From JBNJEM01 sp051745935 (GTDB taxonomy: Bacteria > Planctomycetota > Planctomycetia > Pirellulales > Pirellulaceae): a DNA stretch of 9,430 nucleotides. Below, piece by piece: positions 1 to 5,105 of this stretch. How positions within the stretch are numbered: position 1 is the first letter of the stretch; the number at the start of each line of letters is the position of its first letter. A model generated the notes under the pieces. That model was not told the origin of the DNA and made no database searches. It was given only the letters and a program-made list of their open reading frames with translations. The stretch covers positions 1 to 9,430 of the forward strand of contig JBNJEM010000294.1 of assembly GCA_051745935.1 (NCBI GenBank). The letters are read 5' to 3'. Position numbers and translations under genes: made by a program.

Positions 1-125
1 TGCAGGTCCGCCTGGCGCGTTAACCGCCGAGGCGTTCACGCAGCGGACGTGGCGAGACGCGAGGGGCAATCCCCAAAACTCACCTCCGTATTGTGGGGGG
101 TTGGCCTGGGCGAGCCTCCTTATGC

Positions 126-227
126 ATACCGGTCGCGGATGACGTTGTCCGCCGCGCGTCCGACCAACGGGAGGACGGCTTGCGTCGGGCAGCTTTCCAC
201 CCGGACAAATCCGACCGCCTGACGTAT
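126..227 (+). repeat. 102-bp dispersed element, copy 1
   Basis: First of five same-orientation copies of a repeat that starts ATACCGGTCGCGG and ends CCGCCTGA(C/A)GTAT. By eye it differs from the copy at 2280 at about six positions. The central 30 bp (offset 33-62 of the element) are identical in all five copies. It begins 39 nt beyond the stop codon of the DUF1559 gene on the minus strand, so it would lie in that gene's 3' untranslated region. No gene, transposase or terminator T-tract is visible in the flanks. The rest of 1-266 holds nothing else I can support. Confidence 0.9.
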
Positions 228-266
228 ATCGCGCACCCTCCACCAGTAGCGGCCTCCGAAACTCGG

Positions 267-1526
267 TCAAAATCGGGAAACGCTTTCACCGCCGTGGCGA
301 GTTCCTAGCGCCCGCCATACCCGCAAGTTGATCGGGTTGCCCACGAAGTGGACCGATCCATCGGCCAGGGCCGCGTTCACGCCTCCCACGTGCTCGCTCC
401 GCGCCGCAATGATAGCGTGTTCCCCGGGCGCGTCCGGGATCGCCGACCAATTGCCGCAATCCCAATGGTGCCAGTTCGGTGGCGCCACGTGATTGTAGAG
501 CGTGGATGAGTAGAACGCGAATGGCCAGCCGTTGGACCAATCGGATCCCGGAAGCCACCGCCCCGCGGAACTGAAGTGGTATCGCGAGGGAGATCCGTCG
601 AATGTCATGCAGTTGGCCATCATCCGGTCCGGGAACAACATGCGGTTCCGCCGCCCTGGCATCGTAATGATGTCGTGTTGGGTCGGAGATGTCTGGGCGA
701 GGTTCAGGCCGCTTCCCTTGGTCCGTTCCGAAAACATCACCGTGTGGCTCGCGCCGTCAGTGAAGGCGGACAGTGCCAGCGTTTGGCCAACCGTGAAGGC
801 CCCGTTACCCCGGCAGGAAAAGCCAAACGCCGATGCGTTGTTCACGTGATTGTTGCGCGAATTCAGCGCGCCGGCATAAGGCGTCGAGCCTCCCAGGTTC
901 ACGCGGTAGTTGTTCTCGGAAACCGCGCGCGCCGTATTGGGGCATGACGGGCAGATGAAAAGTCCCGCCGCCCTGGAATACGCCTCGTAGTTCGTGTTCG
1001 TGGGCCGCCCGCCAGTCGTCATGCGAACGGTCGTCGGCGCGGAGAAGTCGATTAGATCGTAAATGTTGCCCTGTTCCATATACGGCAGAATGAACGTATG
1101 AACGGAGCGGAAACCGGTCCAGTGCCCCGCCTCGGGCGATGGGTTCACCGCGTTGTAGTTGGTGTAGCTGGTACGCGGCACGCCGTTGACCGACCAGTCA
1201 GGAAGCAGACGCCCCGGCGGAAATGCTCGATGGGTTGATTCGTAGTGCAGCGTGGCCAGAACAATCTGCTTGAGGTTGTTCTGGCACGCCATGCGCCGCG
1301 CGGCCTCCCGAGCGGCTTGGACCGCGGGTAACAGCAACGCGCTCAGAATGCCGAGAATCGCCATGACGACCAACAGTTCCCACAGCGTGAATCCGCGCCC
1401 TCGCCCGTGATACCGGTCGCGGATGACTTTGTCCGCCGCGAGTCCGACCAACGGGAGGACGGCTTGCGTCGCGCAGTTTACCACCCGGACACATCCGACC
1501 GCCTCAAGTATACCTCTCCCGCTCAT
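267..1526 (-). CDS. DUF1559 family protein with prepilin-type N-terminal cleavage/methylation motif
   Basis: This is a 419-residue member of the DUF1559 (SBP_bac_10-like) family, which is greatly expanded in planctomycetes. Its role is unknown; members resemble type IV pilin or type II secretion pseudopilins and are presumably inner-membrane or surface anchored. The prepilin peptidase motif is G45 | F46-T-L-W-E50, with the conserved Glu at +5, followed by a hydrophobic helix (about 51-69) and the family signature LLPAVQAAREAARR (65-78). The C-terminus has the usual H-x-GG-V-N...ADGSVHFV block and a WRALGTR-x-GGE ending, so the gene is complete. I chose the ATG at 1524-1526 because an AAAGGAG ribosome-binding site precedes it at good spacing. 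Residues 6-39 are encoded exactly by a copy of the dispersed 102-bp element. Without them the leader would be the ordinary-looking MSGRG-HGRGRG-FTLWELL. The identification is firm; the function is not. Confidence 0.93.
   Translation of the reverse strand: MSGRGILEAVGCVRVVNCATQAVLPLVGLAADKVIRDRYHGRGRGFTLWELLVVMAILGILSALLLPAVQAAREAARRMACQNNLKQIVLATLHYESTHRAFPPGRLLPDWSVNGVPRTSYTNYNAVNPSPEAGHWTGFRSVHTFILPYMEQGNIYDLIDFSAPTTVRMTTGGRPTNTNYEAYSRAAGLFICPSCPNTARAVSENNYRVNLGGSTPYAGALNSRNNHVNNASAFGFSCRGNGAFTVGQTLALSAFTDGASHTVMFSERTKGSGLNLAQTSPTQHDIITMPGRRNRMLFPDRMMANCMTFDGSPSRYHFSSAGRWLPGSDWSNGWPFAFYSSTLYNHVAPPNWHHWDCGNWSAIPDAPGEHAIIAARSEHVGGVNAALADGSVHFVGNPINLRVWRALGTRHGGESVSRF
1410..1511 (+). repeat. 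102-bp dispersed element, copy 2, inside the DUF1559 gene
   Basis: This copy is roughly 91% identical by eye to the copy at 2280. It is 102 bp, so 34 codons, and its ends coincide with codon boundaries of the minus-strand DUF1559 gene: codon 5 ends at 1512 and codon 40 starts at 1409. It adds I6-Y39 to the leader ahead of the prepilin cleavage site. The flanks contain CCTCGCCCG (1399-1407) and CCTCTCCCG (1513-1521), an 8/9 match. That could be a decayed target duplication, or simply the Gly/Arg-rich coding sequence on both sides. Confidence 0.92.
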
Positions 1527-1531
1527 CTCGA

Positions 1532-1542
1532 CCTTCTCCTTT
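1532..1542 (-). promoter_or_regulatory. Strong ribosome-binding site of the DUF1559 gene
   Basis: On the minus strand this reads AAAGGAGAAGG, with the AGGAG core ending 9 nt before the ATG at 1526. It decides the start. The open frame runs on upstream to 1907, but that extension has no ribosome-binding site and no recognisable protein content. The site also places the repeat copy at 1410-1511 inside the translated region. Confidence 0.8.
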
Positions 1543-1563
1543 CCGGACGCCCGTTCGGCCGCA

Positions 1564-1592
1564 CGGAATCCCAAACCAGTGAGAGGATTCCG
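1564..1592 (-). promoter_or_regulatory. Hairpin in the DUF1559 mRNA leader
   Basis: Perfect 8-bp arms CGGAATCC (1564-1571) and GGATTCCG (1585-1592) enclose a 13-nt loop. It lies 38-66 nt upstream of the DUF1559 start codon. No T-tract follows, so it is not an intrinsic terminator. It could affect leader stability or translation; this is inference from position only. Confidence 0.4.
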
Positions 1593-1684
1593 GGAGGCTT
1601 GCCTGAAAGCCCTGACAAAACCGTGAAGGTTTCCCAGCCCCCCAAGGCATTCTGGAGGCGGAAAACGCGGTTTTGTGACCAGCT

Positions 1685-1747
1685 GTAAAAGTGGGTTCAG
1701 ACTCGGGCGGCCATGCCAGCCACATCTGGCATGTCTGATACTTTTAC
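1685..1747. repeat. Compound 63-nt inverted repeat (nested hairpin)
   Basis: Three nested stems share one axis: GTAAAAGT/ACTTTTAC (1685-1692 with 1740-1747), TCAGAC/GTCTGA (1697-1702 with 1733-1738) and CATGCCAG/CTGGCATG (1712-1719 with 1726-1733). The inner two share base 1733, so they cannot both be complete. The apical loop is CCACAT. It sits about 160 nt upstream of the DUF1559 start. A weak T-rich run follows on the plus strand, but no plus-strand gene precedes it. It could be a leader structure, a regulatory RNA element or a small decayed mobile repeat. Confidence 0.6.
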
Positions 1748-1780
1748 TTTTCCGCAGGCTAGGTTCGAGATGCTGAATTC

Positions 1781-1803
1781 GAGGCGTGCCTCGCGATCGC
1801 GAG
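1781..1803. repeat. Overlapping palindromes, including a perfect 14-bp palindrome
   Basis: GAGGC-GT-GCCTC (1781-1792) overlaps the perfect 14-bp palindrome CTCGCGATCGCGAG (1790-1803). The latter contains GCGATCGC, the sequence known as HIP1 in cyanobacteria. A dimeric regulator or DNA-modification site is possible, but chance in GC-rich DNA cannot be ruled out. Confidence 0.45.
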
Positions 1804-2073
1804 TGTTCTTCACCCTCTCCGAGGATTCTGGCAATAGATGATGGGGCCGTCAAGTCCAAGGGACAGCGGGGCCCGGGCTTTCGAACGTGCATCGGAGAGT
1901 CCAGCAATCAGCACTCTTCCCAAAGGCCGCATTTCCCCTAATCCCTCTTTCTGGATCTTCGTGATGCGGTTACCATCCGCGGTTCGCGCGCCGCTGGTGG
2001 ACAACCACTGAAAGAGTTACCCAACTTGCCAAAATGCCAAAATGCCACCCGCTCGCCGGGTAGCCTCTTACAC

Positions 2074-2176
2074 ATACCGGTCGCGGATGACTTTCTCCGC
2101 CGCGAGTCCGACCAACGGGAGGACGGCTTGCGTCGGGCAGCTTTCCACTCGGAAAAAATCCAACCGCCTGAAATAC
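2074..2176 (+). repeat. 103-bp element, copy 3 (first of three in tandem)
   Basis: First unit of a head-to-tail triplet. It is 103 bp rather than 102 because of an extra A in the run GGAAAAAATCC, where the 102-bp copies have GGACAAATCC. It ends GAAATAC and abuts the next copy with no spacer. Just upstream (2031-2047) is a short AAATGCC duplication. Confidence 0.9.
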
Positions 2177-2279
2177 ATACCGGTCGCGGATGACTTTCTC
2201 CGCCGCGAGTCCGACCAACGGGAGGACGGCTTGCGTCGGGCAGCTTTCCAGCCGGAAAAAATCCAACCGCCTGAAATAT
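2177..2279 (+). repeat. 103-bp element, copy 4 (second of three in tandem)
   Basis: Middle unit of the triplet, also 103 bp. It shares the A-run with copy 3, so these two probably arose by duplication from each other. By contrast it shares CCAGCCGG with copy 5, where copies 1 and 2 have CCACCCGG. That mosaic pattern suggests recombination or conversion between units. Confidence 0.9.
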
Positions 2280-2381
2280 ATACCGGTCGCGGATGAGTTT
2301 CTCCGCCGCGAGTCCGACCAACGGGAGGACGGCTTGCGTCGGGCAGCTTTCCAGCCGGACAAATCCGACCGCCTGAAGTAT
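2280..2381 (+). repeat. 102-bp element, copy 5 (third of three in tandem)
   Basis: Last unit of the triplet, 102 bp, with ends ATAC and GTAT that form a short terminal inverted repeat. It ends 44 nt before the methyltransferase start codon, so the triplet could be part of, or act on, that gene's promoter and leader. On the minus strand all three frames of this unit are free of stop codons. On the plus strand two of the three contain a TGA. Confidence 0.9.
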
Positions 2382-2425
2382 AAGTCGCTAACGCATCGTC
2401 GCTGGGTAGAAAAAGGGAGCTGGAT

Positions 2426-3313
2426 ATGTCGCGGAACATGAGGGATGCGGCAAGCGGTAAGCTCCGCAATCCGACGCAAGACGGACGAACATGTTGCTTA
2501 TGCGGCGGAAACGTCTTCCGTCTGTTGCATCGGTGGGAGCCGGAGCATCCTCGAAATCCCTCGACGCTTTCTTTGGCGTATTGGGAGTGCGCCTGCGAAT
2601 TGGCGATTTTACACCCGGTGCCTCGGCCCCGAGATCTACCAGACCAAGGGGATTGGTGGTCGGGAAAGCGAAAAGGCGCTCGTCGCAATCCGCGCTTTAA
2701 ACGGGTTCGCGCACGGCTCAATGACGCGATTTTTGGCACGTCGGTCCAACGTCTCGTTCGGACGACCTACCGTGCCAAACCGGGCGGACGTCTGCTGGAC
2801 GTCGGATGCGGCGATGGGCGACTGCTTTCCGAAGCGTCGCGTTATTACGAGTGCGACGGATTGGAGCCCTCCTCCGTGGCCGTGGAACGGGCTCGCCAGC
2901 GAGGGTTGAACATCATTCAGAGTTGTTTCGAGCCCGCCGAGATGCCCTCGGGAAGCTATGATGTTGTCATCTTGGATGCGGTGCTTGAACACGTGGTCGA
3001 TCCGATCGACTGCCTTTGCAAGGTGAATCGAATTCTCAAGCCCGGCGGCGTGGTCACCGTCAAGGTTCCGAAACTTTGGGGCCCTTCTCATCGTCGCCAT
3101 GGCCGGGAATGGAACGGATACCGGCTCGGCTATCATCTGACCATGTTCTCCGGCCGGACCATGGACGCGGTCATGTCCGCCGCCGGGTTCTCCGCGCTTC
3201 GTCGTTTTCGTCGTGACCGAATTCTGGACGACATTCTGATTGTCTGGGGCCGCAAGGTGCATCAAGCCCGAGAGCGCGACCATGGGAGAACGACCGGACG
3301 CGCCGCGGGATAA
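2426..3313 (+). CDS. Class I SAM-dependent methyltransferase with N-terminal zinc-cluster (Methyltransf_23-like)
   Basis: 295 residues, cytoplasmic. The N-terminal part has cysteines at 23, 24 and 26 and at 55 and 57, the layout of a zinc-binding knuckle seen ahead of many Methyltransf_23-type enzymes. The Rossmann core has motif I LLDVGCGDGRLL (123-134), a probable ribose-binding acidic residue in DGLEPSS (144-150), then DVVILDAVLEHV (179-190) and the post-motif LKPGG (204-208). The substrate cannot be read from the sequence. Relatives often act on sugar nucleotides, glycans or lipids, but that is family knowledge only. The ATG at 2426 has GGGAG 6 nt upstream. The gene stands alone after the repeat triplet and converges with the oxidoreductase gene 27 bp downstream. 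The last ~15 residues are a polar Arg-rich tail beyond the fold. Confidence 0.85.
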   Translation: MSRNMRDAASGKLRNPTQDGRTCCLCGGNVFRLLHRWEPEHPRNPSTLSLAYWECACELAILHPVPRPRDLPDQGDWWSGKRKGARRNPRFKRVRARLNDAIFGTSVQRLVRTTYRAKPGGRLLDVGCGDGRLLSEASRYYECDGLEPSSVAVERARQRGLNIIQSCFEPAEMPSGSYDVVILDAVLEHVVDPIDCLCKVNRILKPGGVVTVKVPKLWGPSHRRHGREWNGYRLGYHLTMFSGRTMDAVMSAAGFSALRRFRRDRILDDILIVWGRKVHQARERDHGRTTGRAAG

Positions 3314-3336
3314 GGGGCCGGTGTCCTGATTCGCTT

Positions 3337-3350
3337 GACCCTACAGGGTC
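3337..3350. terminator. Small hairpin between convergent genes, possible weak bidirectional terminator
   Basis: GACCC-TACA-GGGTC spans the stop codon of the minus-strand oxidoreductase gene and lies 23 nt after the methyltransferase stop. A T-tract is missing on both sides, so termination is only suggested by position. Confidence 0.3.
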
Positions 3351-4654
3351 CACCCTTCACGATATTCACGGCGAATCAACGTATCGGCCTCGGGGCAGTT
3401 GGTCGCCTTCAAGTTGGCCGCGTCCCATTCCAGTGCACTGCCGGCCCGGTACGACACATTGCCCAACAGCACCGTTTCGGTGAGCGGTCCCGAGTAGTCG
3501 AAGTTGCAGGTCGTTGGTTCACCGGTCTTGCAAGCCCGAACCCACTCCTGATGATGACCGATGGATTTCGGGATCGTCGGCTCGGGACGCTGGAAGTCAG
3601 CAAACTTCGACTCGGGCAGGAGACGGTGCTTGGAGTAGTTCGCCAGCAGCATGCCCTCTTCCCCCACGAACAGGACCGATGCGCCCCAGTCGGGGATCTT
3701 CTTTTCCTCGAAGATGGGTGACTTGTTGCCCTTGCCATTTCGCCAGGTCATGGTGACGGGCGGTAGATCGCCGCGGGCGGGAAACTGGTATCTGACGGTT
3801 AACACGGGCGCGGCGGTTTCCGGATGTGGAGGCGGGCCCTCCGCTTCGATCACGGATGGATACTTCAGCTTCAACGCCCAGTAGGGAAGATCCATGTAGT
3901 GGCAGCCGAAGTCCCCCAATGTCCCGTTGGCGAAATCCCACCACGCGCGCCACGATCCCGGAACGTAAGCGGGGTGGTAGGGGCGATAAGGGGCCGGGCC
4001 CAACCACAGGTCCCAATTAAGCCCTTCCGGCACGGGCGGTGTTTCCTCGGGCCGATCCTGCCCCCCCAGCCCACCCGGAAAGGTCACTTCCACGCGCCGA
4101 ACCGGGCCGATGGCCTCCGCTTGAATCAGCTCCACGACACGACGATAGTTGTCCCGCGCGTGAATCTGGGTTCCCAGCTGCGTGGCCAGTTTCTTTTCCC
4201 GAGCCAATTCGGTCAGCACCCGCGTTTCATAAACGCAATGCGTCAGCGGTTTCTCGCAATAGACGTGCTTTCCCATCCGCATGGCTTCAGCGGCGGGCGG
4301 CGCGTGCGTATGGTCCGGCGTACCGATCACCACGGCATCAATTCGATGTTCCAATTCTTCCAGCGCGGTACGATAGTCCTGGAACCGTTTTGCCTTGGGG
4401 AATTTTTCAAAGGTCTTCGCCGCTCGACGACTGTCCACATCGCATAAGGCGACAATATTCTCGGTGGACACGCCATTCACGTCAGCGCCCCCCCGTCCGC
4501 CAACGCCAACACAAAGGATATCCAGTTTCTCATTGGGCGATGGGCTCTTCCCCCCACCCCACCCCACGGCCGACGTCGCGCCGGAAACCCATACGCCGAC
4601 ACCGGCCAACCCGGTATTTCGTAACATTTCCCGGCGTGTCAATTGTCGTAGCAT
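3341..4654 (-). CDS. Tat-exported Gfo/Idh/MocA family oxidoreductase
   Basis: 437 residues. NAD(P)-dependent sugar or inositol dehydrogenase family; the substrate is unknown. The N-terminus carries a twin-arginine signal T-R-R-E-M-L-R (6-12) and a hydrophobic stretch to about residue 31, so the protein is probably exported folded, with cofactor bound. The Rossmann fold begins at LDILCVGVGGRGG (44-56) and ends its second strand with Asp at ALCDVD (69-74). GTPDHTH (111-117) and the family motif EKPLTH (134-139) follow, and the C-terminal part resembles the planctomycete Gfo/Idh/MocA C-terminal domain. I chose the ATG at 4652-4654, preceded by GGGAG about 9 nt upstream, because it puts the RR pair near the N-terminus. 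A TTG at 4684 would add ten residues with no ribosome-binding site. It has its own promoter and is the only gene in its transcription unit. Confidence 0.9.
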   Translation of the reverse strand: MLRQLTRREMLRNTGLAGVGVWVSGATSAVGWGGGKSPSPNEKLDILCVGVGGRGGADVNGVSTENIVALCDVDSRRAAKTFEKFPKAKRFQDYRTALEELEHRIDAVVIGTPDHTHAPPAAEAMRMGKHVYCEKPLTHCVYETRVLTELAREKKLATQLGTQIHARDNYRRVVELIQAEAIGPVRRVEVTFPGGLGGQDRPEETPPVPEGLNWDLWLGPAPYRPYHPAYVPGSWRAWWDFANGTLGDFGCHYMDLPYWALKLKYPSVIEAEGPPPHPETAAPVLTVRYQFPARGDLPPVTMTWRNGKGNKSPIFEEKKIPDWGASVLFVGEEGMLLANYSKHRLLPESKFADFQRPEPTIPKSIGHHQEWVRACKTGEPTTCNFDYSGPLTETVLLGNVSYRAGSALEWDAANLKATNCPEADTLIRREYREGWTL

Positions 4655-4684
4655 GCTCTTTTCTCCCGTTTTCGCGTCGATCAA

Positions 4685-4750
4685 TCACATCTCGCTGGTT
4701 ACATGCAGTATATATCGTTCCCACCCCCGACTCAAATCTCCGAGATGTGA
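4685..4750. promoter_or_regulatory. Perfect 10-bp inverted repeat bracketing the oxidoreductase promoter (candidate operator pair)
   Basis: TCACATCTCG (4685-4694) and its exact reverse complement CGAGATGTGA (4741-4750) lie either side of the promoter at 4707-4735. The upstream arm overlaps a dyad ATCTC-C-GAGAT (4736-4746), giving three ATCTC half-sites in total. One dyad abuts the -35 box and the other arm lies just past the expected transcription start. That layout suits a regulator that occludes the promoter or loops the DNA. No regulator gene is adjacent. Confidence 0.5.
4707..4735 (-). promoter_or_regulatory. Sigma-70-type promoter of the Gfo/Idh/MocA gene
   Basis: On the minus strand TTGAGT (4735-4730) and TATACT (4712-4707) are separated by 17 bp, close to the TTGACA/TATAAT consensus. 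Transcription would start near 4700, giving a leader of about 45 nt before the ATG at 4654. Confidence 0.55.
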
Positions 4751-4839
4751 CACTGTACGACGAGTAACGGCCTTGCCGCCGAAGGTGCCCTGCCGCGCGC
4801 CGAGCCGAACACCATTGCCCCGTTCACCCACCTTGCCGC

Positions 4840-4858
4840 AAAAAGGGGGAGCCTCCCC
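4840..4858 (-). terminator. Intrinsic terminator downstream of the CinA-like gene
   Basis: On the minus strand GGGGA-GGC-TCCCC is followed by CTTTTT, with A-rich sequence before the stem. It would end transcripts from the CinA-like gene (stop at 5106) after reading through the remnant at 4876-5097. It also separates that unit from the oxidoreductase promoter. Confidence 0.6.
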
Positions 4859-4878
4859 ATTTTCACTCCCCATTTTCA
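4853..4878. repeat. Perfect 13-bp tandem duplication
   Basis: CTCCCCATTTTCA occurs twice with no gap (4853-4865 and 4866-4878). The first unit supplies one arm of the terminator stem. The second contains the stop codon of the gene remnant. It looks like a recent slippage or small duplication at the 3' end of the decayed gene. Confidence 0.85.
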
Positions 4879-5097
4879 CTCTGGCAATTCCAGACTGGAG
4901 TCCTGGCCCGCGGAAAGTGCGTCATAGCCGTTTAGTTTCGCCTCAATGAAACAGCTGCAGGGATCAGGCGGCGCGTAAAGGAGCCCGTTGCAGGGCAAGT
5001 AGCCGAACAGACAAGTGCCCCGTACCCAGTGATTGAGCCAGTTTCTGCCGGAGGCAAGATCCAGGAATTCCACGCCACGCTGGGTTCTCTGGGGCAT
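4876..5097 (-). pseudogene. Fragment resembling planctomycete PQQ-type beta-propeller proteins
   Basis: A 73-codon open stretch. Its middle, RGVEFLDLASGRNWLNHWVR followed by GTCLFGYLPCNGLLYAPPDP and CSCFIEAKLNGYDAL, resembles from memory a conserved block of large planctomycete PQQ-binding-like propeller proteins of many hundreds of residues. Here only about 60 matching residues remain, bounded at both ends by unrelated sequence. The ATG at 5097 has no ribosome-binding site. The block keeps its cysteines (in GTC, LPCNG and PCSCF). I infer a decayed gene remnant left between the CinA-like gene (9 bp away) and a terminator. A small standalone protein is the less likely alternative. Confidence 0.5.
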
Positions 5098-5105
5098 GTG
5101 CTGGC

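Larger units (their letters stand above)
1527..2073. other. Gene-free stretch upstream of the DUF1559 gene, rich in inverted repeats
   Basis: No convincing gene on either strand. Besides the structures listed separately (1564-1592, 1685-1747, 1781-1803), there are small hairpins AAACC/GGTTT near 1618-1632 and AAAAC/GTTTT at about 1657-1669. A spaced inverted pair CTCTCCGA (1815-1822) and TCGGAGAG (1892-1899) is also present. A 40-codon minus-strand frame near 1810-1930 has no proper ribosome-binding site and no recognised product. I saw no good sigma-70 promoter for the DUF1559 gene. Confidence 0.6.

Noticed and set aside
1815..1899. Inverted pair CTCTCCGA/TCGGAGAG as a hairpin
   Set aside because: The arms are 69 bp apart with no supporting structure between them. 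An 8-bp match at that spacing can arise by chance.
1527..1907. Upstream extension of the DUF1559 open frame
   Set aside because: It lacks a ribosome-binding site and protein-like composition. A strong AAAGGAG site fixes the start at 1526.
2074..2381. CRISPR array
   Set aside because: The 102/103-bp units are contiguous, with no unique spacers between short repeats.
1938..2739. Several open frames of 127-223 codons running through the repeat triplet on the minus strand
   Set aside because: They are open only because the repeat is stop-free on that strand. One of them also overlaps the real methyltransferase gene.
3824..4447. 207-codon plus-strand open frame
   Set aside because: It lies antisense within the well-supported Gfo/Idh/MocA gene and matches no known family.
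4655..4684. TTG start at 4684 for the Gfo/Idh/MocA gene
   Set aside because: No ribosome-binding site. It would push the twin-arginine motif ten residues inward, while the ATG at 4654 has GGGAG at good spacing.
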